Below, in pieces: positions 1-7,604 of a stretch of DNA of 32,687 bases. Each line of letters opens with the position of its first letter. Within the stretch, counting starts at the first letter, position 1. This DNA comes from Prolixibacteraceae bacterium. Its GTDB lineage: Bacteria; Bacteroidota; Bacteroidia; Bacteroidales; Prolixibacteraceae. The stretch covers positions 1-32,687 of the forward strand of contig JALOCD010000047.1 of NCBI GenBank assembly GCA_023228025.1. Reading direction: 5' to 3'. The notes below the pieces were generated by a model. The model ran no database searches, was not told the DNA's origin, and saw nothing but the letters and a program-made list of their open reading frames with translations. The position numbers and the translations under genes are program-made.

Positions 1-2
1 TT

Positions 3-1208
3 TTCCTTTGTTCTTGTTCATTTAACAAACAAGAAATGCCTTCCGATAAGAAAATCAAAGTGGTTTTCGATGATACAAATCTTCTAATTTTCTCGGATTA
101 TTTCTATCCGCCGGAATTTATACCACTTGAAACTAATGATTCTAATTTGTTTCGTGAGATTTCAGACCTGAAAGTCAGGAATGACATATTGTATGTCTTT
201 TCAGAGAATCCCGATAATATGGTAAGCATTTATAAATCAACGGGTAAATATTTAAATCGCGTGTATAGTATTGGAAGAGGTCCTGGAGAAGTGAATTTTT
301 CGACATCTTTCGATGTTGACACTTGCATTTCAATATTAGACAGAGGCAATCTGAAAATGGTTAATTATAGCCTTTCGGGTAAATTTATCTCCGAAGCCAG
401 CTTTAATGGCTCCTATTTTTATAGTTTTTCATTTTTAAATGATAGTCTGACGGTGTTTCATGATCTCCATTCGCCAGAGAATAAAAATGGGGACAATGCG
501 CCAAAAACAAAATTAACATTCTGGAAATATGACCAGAATAGGAAAATGAAGCTGGTTCATAATGCGAAAGATTTGAACTCGGGAAAATACATTCGAATGA
601 CCCTTAAAAACTTTTATACGATCAATAAGAATAAGCTTAATTATTGGGATTCCTTTAACGATACCATATTGGATATTGACTTGAAGACTTTTGATAATGA
701 AGTGCAATATGTACTTGATTTTGGCAAATATCGAATCCCTGATGAGGTATCAGAGAATGAGTTTAAAATGGAAGCTCCCGCAAAACGTTTTTTGAAGGTA
801 ATTAAAAAAGGATATGCATCATTATTTGATTACTATAATAGTGGTGCAGGACAACAGATTTTTATAATATACAGATATTCTAAATTTTCAATAGGGATAA
901 TGAAAGACAAAGAAACTGAGCTAAAATGTTTTCCTCGAATTTGCCTTGATAAAATTCATCCCAAATTAGAAGCTAATATGAGTTCAGGAAATTTTGAATT
1001 AGTGCATTATGATAATAATCAATCGCTAATTTATTTTGAGTGGAAGGCCTTTGACTTTATAAAAACTTTCGAAAGCTTGAAAACCCAACTTAATATGACG
1101 CAATGGGAGTCGCTGTTAAACTCGAACCCATTACTAAAAAATGTCCTTGCTAAGGTTAAACCTGGCGACAATCCAATAATAATGAAGGCAAAGTTGAAAG
1201 AAATATAG
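3..1208 (+). CDS. 6-bladed beta-propeller lipoprotein (5' end outside window)
   Basis: The first in-window ATG is at 36, but the frame stays open to base 3 and encodes FLCSCSFNKQE just before it. This reads as the end of a lipoprotein signal peptide with lipobox L-C-S-C. I therefore treat the gene as truncated by the window edge and the protein as a lipoprotein anchored to a membrane facing the periplasm or cell surface. The body contains the SIGRGPGE motif typical of Bacteroidota 6-bladed beta-propeller proteins (BF3164-like/DUF4934 group), followed by alternating short beta-strand-like segments. No enzymatic residues are recognisable. A thioredoxin-like gene follows after 18 bases, so the two are probably cotranscribed. 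A second member of the same family lies at 3178-4263. The function of this family is not established. A sensor or binding role for a small exported peptide is inference from the neighbourhood. Confidence 0.8.
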   Translation, partial: FLCSCSFNKQEMPSDKKIKVVFDDTNLLIFSDYFYPPEFIPLETNDSNLFREISDLKVRNDILYVFSENPDNMVSIYKSTGKYLNRVYSIGRGPGEVNFSTSFDVDTCISILDRGNLKMVNYSLSGKFISEASFNGSYFYSFSFLNDSLTVFHDLHSPENKNGDNAPKTKLTFWKYDQNRKMKLVHNAKDLNSGKYIRMTLKNFYTINKNKLNYWDSFNDTILDIDLKTFDNEVQYVLDFGKYRIPDEVSENEFKMEAPAKRFLKVIKKGYASLFDYYNSGAGQQIFIIYRYSKFSIGIMKDKETELKCFPRICLDKIHPKLEANMSSGNFELVHYDNNQSLIYFEWKAFDFIKTFESLKTQLNMTQWESLLNSNPLLKNVLAKVKPGDNPIIMKAKLKEI

Positions 1209-1226
1209 CGTACAAATTCATATTTC

Positions 1227-1847
1227 ATGAAAAATTTACTAAACACAGGAGTATATCTGATTTTGGTGTTAACCGTTATCTTTTTGAGCATAAGTGGATT
1301 TAATTCAAACAAAAGGAATAAGGATTTTGCAAAAAAAATTTTAGAACTAGAGATAGTCGATAGTTACAATGCAAATTTAATCAAAACGGAACTTAACTCT
1401 CTTAGTATTGAACACTACCTAAAAGGAGAAAATCATTTTGTTTTGGAAAAAGCAGATAAATCGACCATATCGTTATCAAATTTAATTAATGATCCTGCAT
1501 GTTTATATTTTTATGTACATGAAAATTCGTGTTCTGCTTGTTTAGAAATCGAGCTCAATCACATAAAGCAACTTTCTGACTCGTTAAAAATGCCTATTAA
1601 ATTTATAAGTAATTCGCGAGACTGGAGATTTATGAAGCTGCTTAAACAAAGCTATAATTTAAAGAATGAATTTTATAGATTGATCGCAGATAATGCATCA
1701 CTTAAAGACGAATTGCTTTTTTATCCCTATTATTTTATAATTAATGATGGAAGTCTGAATTTTATATTCATCCCGTTAAAAGAGCAGGAGAAAAGAACTC
1801 TCATGTATTTTGATTTTGTGCGAAAAATAACTAATCCCAAAAATTGA
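1227..1847 (+). CDS. Membrane-anchored thioredoxin-like protein with CSAC motif
   Basis: This 206-residue protein has an N-terminal hydrophobic segment (residues about 8-24) that should act as a signal anchor and place the rest outside the cytoplasm. The segment YFYVHENSCSAC at 94-105 looks like the first beta strand of a thioredoxin fold running into a redox CxxC (Cys102, Cys105), followed by the helix LEIELNHIKQL. A tyrosine-proline at about 166-167 could be the cis-proline. Sequence identity to well-known TlpA proteins is weak, so the call rests on the motif and its placement. It starts 18 bases after the propeller gene and ends ahead of a hairpin at 1859-1887. In Bacteroidota such proteins commonly sit beside propeller lipoproteins and NVEALA peptides. 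A role in forming or reducing disulfides of the nearby Cys-containing peptide is inference. Confidence 0.7.
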   Translation: MKNLLNTGVYLILVLTVIFLSISGFNSNKRNKDFAKKILELEIVDSYNANLIKTELNSLSIEHYLKGENHFVLEKADKSTISLSNLINDPACLYFYVHENSCSACLEIELNHIKQLSDSLKMPIKFISNSRDWRFMKLLKQSYNLKNEFYRLIADNASLKDELLFYPYYFIINDGSLNFIFIPLKEQEKRTLMYFDFVRKITNPKN

Positions 1848-1858
1848 GCAATTTAAGG

Positions 1859-1890
1859 TTGCATGTTTGTAACTCTCAAACATGCAATTT
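1859..1890 (+). terminator. Hairpin after the thioredoxin-like gene
   Basis: An 11-base stem (TTGCATGTTTG at 1859-1869 against CAAACATGCAA at 1877-1887) encloses a 7-base loop, and TTT follows. It lies 12 bases after the stop of the thioredoxin-like gene, so it could end the propeller-thioredoxin transcript. The T run is short, so termination is plausible rather than certain. The ATG at 1882, nominally the start of the next open frame, lies inside the right arm. Confidence 0.55.
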
Positions 1891-2382
1891 CTCAAACATT
1901 TCAAACTAAACTTATATTTTAAGCAACTGATTCATAACCCTTTGACCCTATCTTCCAAATACCAACTCTCATCGTTCTCTATCCTTATCATCTTTATTCT
2001 GTTAATGATTGTAGGGGCGAGCCTGTTGCCATTGCTCAATGTGCAGCTAACGCCATCGCACTCGTTACCGGGGATATCTGTCAGTTACAGATGGCCCGAC
2101 GCATCGGCGCGGGTGATCGAGCAGGAGGTTACGGCAAAACTCGAAGGGCTGTTTAGCTCAGTAAAGGGTATTAAGGGTGTCTCTTCCGTGTCGTCAAAAG
2201 GTTTCGGGCGGATTAATTTGTCGTTCAAGAAAACGGTTAACCTGGATGCCGCCCGTTTTGAGGTGGCATCTCTTATCCGGCGGGCATACAGCGATCTGCC
2301 GGAACAGGTTTCGTTTCCCGAACTGTCCATGGGCACACAAGGTAGAATCATTAACCCTTACTTCATAAATTTCAAATTATAA
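1882..2382 (+). pseudogene. Truncated N-terminal piece of an RND efflux permease
   Basis: The translated segment FKQLIHNPL to PELSMGT matches the first ~125 residues of the full-length RND permease at 4416-7562 almost exactly: transmembrane helix 1, then the start of the porter domain (VSYRWPDASARVIEQEV). Similarity stops abruptly near base 2335, after which the frame reads 15 unrelated residues to a stop. Only about an eighth of a normal ~1040-residue permease remains, so it cannot transport. Most DNA differences from the intact copy are synonymous, so this was a functional paralogue until a fairly recent deletion. The nominal ATG at 1882 lies inside a hairpin. The conserved coding part begins at about 1918. 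Confidence 0.9.
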
Positions 2383-2525
2383 TGGTTGACCGTTTCAATC
2401 CTAATGAATCGCGATACTGGGGTTTTGTGCCAGAAGAAAATTTAGTCGGTAAGGCTTGTGTTGTTCCATATTCAAATAACAGGAATGGAATTAGGTGGAA
2501 CCTAATGTTAAAACGAATAAAATAG
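2355..2525 (+). pseudogene. C-terminal remnant of a signal peptidase I (S26) gene
   Basis: In the frame read from 2355, with an ATG at 2382, the translation contains NESRYWGFVPEENLVGKA. This matches the conserved box E region of bacterial type I signal peptidases, where GDNR-x-NS-x-DSR-x-WG-x-VPE-x-x-IVGKA is usual. The preceding residues IIMVDRFNPNESR look like the GDN-R-x-NS segment with substitutions and one missing residue. The catalytic Ser and Lys regions are absent. The remnant begins directly beside the broken end of the RND fragment and partly overlaps its read-through frame, so the two were probably joined by one deletion. Any product would be 47 residues and inactive. Confidence 0.75.
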
Positions 2526-2828
2526 GAATAAATAAAATTTGATTGTTTCACAATTTTTAGTATATTTATGATCTGAATGTATGTTAGTAGTTTTTCTTAG
2601 TTGAATGATATGGCATTTAGGCAATTTAAATATTAACAAAAAGGAAAGAACAGGAAGCCAAACCCGCAAAAGTTAAGCGCTTCCTGCTCGGCACCTTTTC
2701 AAAAAAGAAAGTGAGGTGATGTGACAAAGATAAGGAAAATAAGAAAAGATCAGAACCAAGAGTTCCAGGGCTTATGAAAAGATTGCAAGTAATTAATTTG
2801 AGTTTGTCAAATATTTTATATTGTAAAA
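2526..2828. other. Gene-free stretch with candidate promoter and a hairpin
   Basis: No convincing coding region is seen between the signal peptidase remnant and the NVEALA-like peptide gene. It holds a possible promoter at 2538-2568 and a hairpin (CAGGAAGC at 2651-2658 against GCTTCCTG at 2679-2686, 20-base loop). The middle reads like eroded DNA with short broken frames. If the promoter is real, the peptide mRNA would have a leader of about 250 bases. Confidence 0.5.
2538..2568 (+). promoter_or_regulatory. Candidate Bacteroidota promoter ahead of the NVEALA-like peptide
   Basis: TTTG at 2538-2541 is followed after 19 bases by TATATTTA at 2561-2568. This fits the Bacteroidota pattern TTTG-N19-TAnnTTTG with one mismatch in the last base. 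It is the best match between the remnant and the peptide gene. The surrounding sequence is A+T-rich, so a chance match is possible. Confidence 0.4.
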
Positions 2829-3107
2829 ATGAAAAAGAAAATTTTTGTTTCAATAAGTGGGATATTATTCATTGCAATGATGATTATAAACTTAAGTTTT
2901 TCAACGAATGCATCAAGCGGTGGACTTACTCTCTCTTCGATAGTGAGACTGGCAAATGCTGAAGAAGGAGAAGGTGGATTGGATCCGGACAAATATACAG
3001 TATGGCATATTGCATGTTTTGATAGGTATGGTAACCCAACAGGGAAAGAAAGTGCTTCGTGCGCTCACCCAGGAACTAAAGATTATCACGATCATTCGTG
3101 TGAGTAA
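2829..3107 (+). CDS. NVEALA-like small exported peptide with three cysteines
   Basis: The 92-residue product starts MKKKIF and has a hydrophobic stretch (about 5-25). It then carries SLSSIVRLANAEEGEGG-type sequence at about 33-50, which has the layout of the NVEALA leader of Bacteroidota (a near-conserved N/S-V-x-x-LA segment before an acidic-glycine start). I call it NVEALA-like because the motif itself is degenerate (SIVRLA). Cleavage after LANA at about residue 44 would release a mature peptide of ~48 residues with Cys63, Cys78 and Cys91, and His/Asp residues near the end (KDYHDHSCE). It lies between a thioredoxin-like gene and a propeller lipoprotein, the usual company of NVEALA genes as I recall it. 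Function unknown. The ATG at 2829 gives the only sensible signal sequence. A hairpin follows the stop. Confidence 0.75.
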   Translation: MKKKIFVSISGILFIAMMIINLSFSTNASSGGLTLSSIVRLANAEEGEGGLDPDKYTVWHIACFDRYGNPTGKESASCAHPGTKDYHDHSCE

Positions 3108-3133
3108 TCAGAGTGAAGTTTTTATTAATAATC

Positions 3134-3166
3134 AGGGCAGCCATAGTTCAGTTATGGCTGCCTTAA
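3134..3166 (+). terminator. Hairpin between peptide and propeller genes
   Basis: GGCAGCCATA at 3136-3145 pairs perfectly with TATGGCTGCC at 3153-3162 around a 7-base loop, with a G-T and an A-T pair able to extend the base. The tail is T/A-rich rather than a pure T run. Placed 28 bases after the peptide stop and 12 bases before the propeller ATG, it could partly terminate or stabilise the short peptide mRNA, giving more peptide than lipoprotein. That regulatory role is inference. Confidence 0.6.
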
Positions 3167-3177
3167 TAAATTTAAAC

Positions 3178-4263
3178 ATGTCAAAATTATTATTCAAATT
3201 TGTTGTGATTGCAATGTTTGGTTTCAGTTGTTCGGATCCAAAAAAGAACAATGAAAATGTCGAAATTATTGCGATAAATGACGCAAATTATAAGGAAGAA
3301 ATCCCCTTGTCCGCATTTGTAAATAAAATTAGGATTATGCCTCTGGAAACCACTTCAACCTCCTTTATTGTTGAGGTTACAAAACTGATCGAAACAGAAA
3401 ATGCAATCTATATTTTAGATCGACCGGGTAAACGAATATTAAAGTTTGCTAAAGATGGTAAATTCATTTCTCAAATTGGACGCGAAGGAAAAGGTCCGGG
3501 CGAATACATTACACCATTTGATATGGAAGTTTTGGATAATGAAATTTTCGTTTTGGATTTTTCAAGTCGAAAACTTAAATCATATGATTCTGAGAAGTTA
3601 AACTATAACTATGAAATAAATTCCCCAGTAGGGGCACTTGAAATATCAGTAATTGGGGGAAAGCTCATATTTTATTGTATGTCTGATTCAAAAGATGCGC
3701 CGTCTTATTTTGTTATGTGTAATATGAATGGTTCGATGCCAACAAAACTGGCTGAATCGAGATATTCCCAATCTTCGATCAAACTTTTGGGTTCGACAAT
3801 ATTCTGCGGAAACGGACTCATCTCCCGCTTCTTTGAAAGTGTCATCTATCAAATTGATAATAACCGATTTAGTGCTAAATTTAATATCGATTTTGGAGAT
3901 AGGGAAATGCCCGAAATAAAAACTATTACGAATCAAAAAGTAATTAATAAAGACTTTGCATATTATTATCGCTATAAAACCTACAATTGCCAACGCTTTT
4001 TAATTTTTGACTTTTTAGGTTACAAAAAACGTCTTTACTGTTTTTATGACAAGGATGATAAAAGAACCATTTGGGGCAAAATTAAAAATGATGTTCGCTA
4101 TGATAGTTTTCTGCCATTTTATCCCAGGTTCTCAGCATTTAATAGTTTAATAGGGGCTTTCTCGCCAGAAGTTTTTATTAATAATAAAAACAATGAGGAA
4201 ATAACAGAACTTAAGTCTTTAAAATTCACAGACAACCCAGTATTGGTTTATTATGATTTGTAG
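3178..4263 (+). CDS. 6-bladed beta-propeller lipoprotein
   Basis: I place the start at the ATG at 3178, not at the open frame's earlier start at 2956. From 3178 the protein begins MSKLLFKFVVIAMFGFSC, a short lipoprotein signal peptide with lipobox G-F-S-C and acylated Cys18. The earlier start would add 74 residues that overlap the peptide gene in another frame. The 361-residue product contains IGREGKGPGE, the family's glycine-rich motif, followed by repeated strand pairs such as NEIFVLD and NAIYILD that mark propeller blades. It is a paralogue in type of the lipoprotein at the left edge. It sits 70 bases after the NVEALA-like peptide stop with a hairpin between. It probably works at the outer membrane. 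A peptide-binding role is inference. Confidence 0.82.
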   Translation: MSKLLFKFVVIAMFGFSCSDPKKNNENVEIIAINDANYKEEIPLSAFVNKIRIMPLETTSTSFIVEVTKLIETENAIYILDRPGKRILKFAKDGKFISQIGREGKGPGEYITPFDMEVLDNEIFVLDFSSRKLKSYDSEKLNYNYEINSPVGALEISVIGGKLIFYCMSDSKDAPSYFVMCNMNGSMPTKLAESRYSQSSIKLLGSTIFCGNGLISRFFESVIYQIDNNRFSAKFNIDFGDREMPEIKTITNQKVINKDFAYYYRYKTYNCQRFLIFDFLGYKKRLYCFYDKDDKRTIWGKIKNDVRYDSFLPFYPRFSAFNSLIGAFSPEVFINNKNNEEITELKSLKFTDNPVLVYYDL

Positions 4264-4415
4264 CCGTTAATATTTATATTTAGCTTTTATAAGAATGAAT
4301 AGTTTGAGACTACAACGTTTGGAGACGGTTTAAAACTAAACGTTTGAACATCTGAACATTCAAACGCTCAAACATAAAACAATATACATAGTTTAAGCAG
4401 CTAATTCAAAATGAC

Positions 4416-7400
4416 TTGAACCCTCCACCCAAATACCAACTCTCCTCATTCTCCATCCTGATCATCTTTATTCTGCTGATGATTGTAGGAGCGAGCCTGT
4501 TGCCATTATTGAATGTTCAGCTGACCCCTTCGCGCTCGTTACCAAGTATGTCGGTAAGTTACCGCTGGCCCGATGCATCTGCACGGGTGATCGAACAGGA
4601 GGTTACGGCAAAACTAGAGGGGCTGTTTAGCTCAGTAAAGGGTATTAAGGGGGTCTCTTCCGTGTCGTCAAAGGGCTTCGGGCGGATAAATTTGTCGTTC
4701 AAGAAAACCGTTAACCTGGATGCAGCCCGTTTTGAGGTGGCATCTCTTATCCGGCGCGCCTACAGCGATCTGCCGGAGCAGGTTTCGTACCCCGAACTTT
4801 CGATGAGCACAAGTGGCGAAAACAGTAGCCCGATATTGACTTATACGCTCAATGCCAGTGAAAGCCCGTTTTTTATCCAGAAATTTGCCGAGAGCCATTT
4901 GGTACCTAAATTGTCGGTTGTTCCGGGTATCAGTGGCGTGAAAGTTTATGGCTCCACCCCTTATGAATGGGAAATCCGGTTTAACAGCGAACTGGCGCAG
5001 CAGTTGGGCATCGGCTCAAACGAGATAGCACAAAGTGTTTCAGGTTATTTCCGAAAGGATTACCTTGGGCAAGGCACTGTCTCAGAAGTAACCCCGAACG
5101 CGGAAACAATTTCCGGTATTTATCTGAGCAATGGTGTGGCCGATACCATTCTATGGCGTTCAATCCCCGTGAAAAAGGTTAACAACAGGATGGTGCTTTT
5201 GGGCGATATTGCCACCATTGCCTACAAGGAACAGCAGGCCTCGTCCTACTTCAGGATCAATGGCTTAAATACAATCAACATGGTTGTTTACCCCGAAGAC
5301 AATGTCAACAACATTATTTTGGCAAAGAAGGTAAAGGAAGAGGTGGAACATTTAAAGTCTAGCCTTCCACCGGGTTATTCGCTGCTGCTTGCCAACGATA
5401 CCACCCAATACCTGAACGATGAATTAAACAAAATTTCGGAACGTACGGTCTTTTCATTGATTATCCTCCTGACCTTCGTTTTTTTGATCAGCAGAAAACT
5501 TAAATACCTGCTGCTGATCACGATCGGCATCATTGCCAACCTATTGATAGCCTGTATCTTTTATTATGTGCTGAAAATCGAGATCCATCTGTACACGCTG
5601 GCAGGTATTACGATTTCATTCGGGATGATCATCGACAACAGCATCATCATGATCGACCACATCCTGCACCAGGGCAACCGGAAGGCTTTTTTGGCAATTC
5701 TGGCCTCCACCATGGCAACAGTCGGAGCGTTGTGCGTGATCTTTTTTTTCAAGGAAGAGCAGAAAATCAACCTGATCGAATTTGCACAGGTCATCATTGT
5801 CAACCTGTCGGTATCGATGGGCATTGCGCTGTTTTTTATCCCTGCCCTGATGGATAAGGTTAGGTTAAGCATCTCAAAAACTTCGCGAAATTTCAGAAGG
5901 AAAAGGCGCGCCGTCCTGATCTCGCGGTTTTACCAGCGGTCCATCCGGTTCAGCAAACGGTATAAATGGGCCTATGTTCTCTTGTTTATCCTGGCATTTG
6001 GAATCCCGGTGCAGTGGCTTCCATCCAAACTGGAACAGGAGGGGACCCTGGCTAAATGGTACAACAAAACATTGGGAAGTCCATGGTTTACCGAGGATGC
6101 ACGTCCAATAGCCGAAAAAGCGCTGGGCGGATCTTTGCGGCTTTTTTCTGAATTTGTTTTCGAAAACTCCTATTATTCAGAACCTTCGCGCACCACGCTT
6201 TATGCCCAGGGGAAGATGCCCGAAGGGTGTACCGTGCAGCAATTGAACGATGCGGTGGCGCTTATGGAAAATTTCCTGAGTAAATTTGACGAAATAGATA
6301 TTTTCCAAACATCCATCACCGCGTACAATAATTCGTCCATTACCATCCAGTTTAAACCTGAATATGAGTTTGGTTCCTTTCCCTACTTTTTAAAGGAGGA
6401 GATTACCTCTAAAGCAATCAGCCTTGGGGGAATGGACTGGTCGGTTTACGGGGTAGGACAGGGGTTCTCCAACTCGCTGAATACCGGGTATAAAAACAGC
6501 CAGATCATCCTCGAAGGGTACAATTATGACCAGCTTTACGGCTATGCCGATCTACTGAAGGGTAAATTACAGGAAAATGAGCGGGTCAAAGATATCGAGA
6601 TATCCGGCTCAACAGGCTGGAACGCCAAAACCCTGTATGAATATTCCATTGATTTCAACTATGAGGGCCTTGGCATGAACAATGTTGGGACTGCCCAGTT
6701 TTATTCCTTCTTAAAGGACAAAGTATACAAAGCGGGACTTGCACCGGTATATTCCGGCAACGAACTTCAACCGGTATCGCTCGTTTCCGATACATATGGC
6801 GTTTTTAATGTTTGGGACCTGAACAACCGTCCTGTTTCCATTGGTGAGAAGCAATTTAAGTTGGCCAGCTTTGGAACCCTGGCAAAACAGAAATCGGGCA
6901 ACGATATCTTTAAGACCAATCAACAATATCAATTGGTAGTGGCATACAATTTTATCGGGCCGGAGCCGTTGTCAAAAATGGTCAGGGAAGAACAGGAGAA
7001 GGAGTTGACGAAAATTTTACCATTGGGCTACTCGATACGACAGATGAGTTGGGGCGGCTGGGACAGAAATGATAAGAAGCAGTACTTTCTGATCTTTATC
7101 GTCATACTGATCATCTATTTTATTTGCTCCATCCTGCTCGAATCGTTGTTGCAGCCTTTGGCCATTATTTTTATGATACCGGTCTCATTTATCGGGGTTT
7201 TCCTCACCTTTTATTTGTTCGATTTTAACTTTGACCAGGGGGGCTTTGCCTCGTTTATCCTGTTGTGCGGAATCGTGGTAAATGCCGGTTTGTACATTAT
7301 CAACGATTACAACAACTTCTGCCGTGCAAAAGGGGTTAGAAATAGTATACGTGCCTATATCAAAGCATTCAATCATAAGATAATTCCTATCTTCCTGACA

Positions 7401-7562
7401 ATTATTTCTACAGTATTGGGCTTGGTTCCTTTTGTATGGGGTGGTCAAAAGGAGGTTTTCTGGTTTGCGTTTGCAGCAGGGGCCATGGGAGGGTTGATCT
7501 TTTCGATGGTGGCCGTATTTATTTATTTGCCACTCTTTCTGAAACTGCCAGTAAAGCATTAA
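4416..7562 (+). CDS. RND-family efflux permease, divergent proton-relay residues
   Basis: At 1048 residues this is a complete RND permease (ACR_tran family): helix 1 at about 10-28, a large periplasmic porter domain, a helix bundle at about 338-480, a second porter domain, and a final bundle at about 890-1045. In helix 4 the usual Asp-Asp of AcrB (407/408) reads D407-N408 (GMIIDNSIIMID). In helix 10, where AcrB has Lys940, the sequence is GIVVNAGLY with Asn956. Proton coupling therefore cannot follow the AcrB scheme exactly. The start is TTG at 4416. Upstream the frame encodes FKQLIQND, matching the broken paralogue, but a TAG at 4389 interrupts it and no ATG exists. No membrane fusion protein or outer membrane channel gene is nearby. 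A transglutaminase-like gene follows after 42 bases. Substrate unknown. Confidence 0.85.
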   Translation: MNPPPKYQLSSFSILIIFILLMIVGASLLPLLNVQLTPSRSLPSMSVSYRWPDASARVIEQEVTAKLEGLFSSVKGIKGVSSVSSKGFGRINLSFKKTVNLDAARFEVASLIRRAYSDLPEQVSYPELSMSTSGENSSPILTYTLNASESPFFIQKFAESHLVPKLSVVPGISGVKVYGSTPYEWEIRFNSELAQQLGIGSNEIAQSVSGYFRKDYLGQGTVSEVTPNAETISGIYLSNGVADTILWRSIPVKKVNNRMVLLGDIATIAYKEQQASSYFRINGLNTINMVVYPEDNVNNIILAKKVKEEVEHLKSSLPPGYSLLLANDTTQYLNDELNKISERTVFSLIILLTFVFLISRKLKYLLLITIGIIANLLIACIFYYVLKIEIHLYTLAGITISFGMIIDNSIIMIDHILHQGNRKAFLAILASTMATVGALCVIFFFKEEQKINLIEFAQVIIVNLSVSMGIALFFIPALMDKVRLSISKTSRNFRRKRRAVLISRFYQRSIRFSKRYKWAYVLLFILAFGIPVQWLPSKLEQEGTLAKWYNKTLGSPWFTEDARPIAEKALGGSLRLFSEFVFENSYYSEPSRTTLYAQGKMPEGCTVQQLNDAVALMENFLSKFDEIDIFQTSITAYNNSSITIQFKPEYEFGSFPYFLKEEITSKAISLGGMDWSVYGVGQGFSNSLNTGYKNSQIILEGYNYDQLYGYADLLKGKLQENERVKDIEISGSTGWNAKTLYEYSIDFNYEGLGMNNVGTAQFYSFLKDKVYKAGLAPVYSGNELQPVSLVSDTYGVFNVWDLNNRPVSIGEKQFKLASFGTLAKQKSGNDIFKTNQQYQLVVAYNFIGPEPLSKMVREEQEKELTKILPLGYSIRQMSWGGWDRNDKKQYFLIFIVILIIYFICSILLESLLQPLAIIFMIPVSFIGVFLTFYLFDFNFDQGGFASFILLCGIVVNAGLYIINDYNNFCRAKGVRNSIRAYIKAFNHKIIPIFLTIISTVLGLVPFVWGGQKEVFWFAFAAGAMGGLIFSMVAVFIYLPLFLKLPVKH

Positions 7563-7604
7563 TACAAAGATATTACGGGCCGGAGCTCGTCCAATAACCT
7601 AATT

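Noticed and set aside
36..38. ATG at 36 as the start of the first propeller gene
   Set aside because: The frame remains open upstream to the window edge and encodes a lipobox-like segment, so the true start lies outside.
2626..2853. Minus-strand frame of 75 codons
   Set aside because: It crosses the peptide gene start and a hairpin, with no family features.
2956..3177. N-terminal extension of the second propeller protein from 2956
   Set aside because: It overlaps the NVEALA-like peptide gene in another frame and would bury the lipoprotein signal at 3178.
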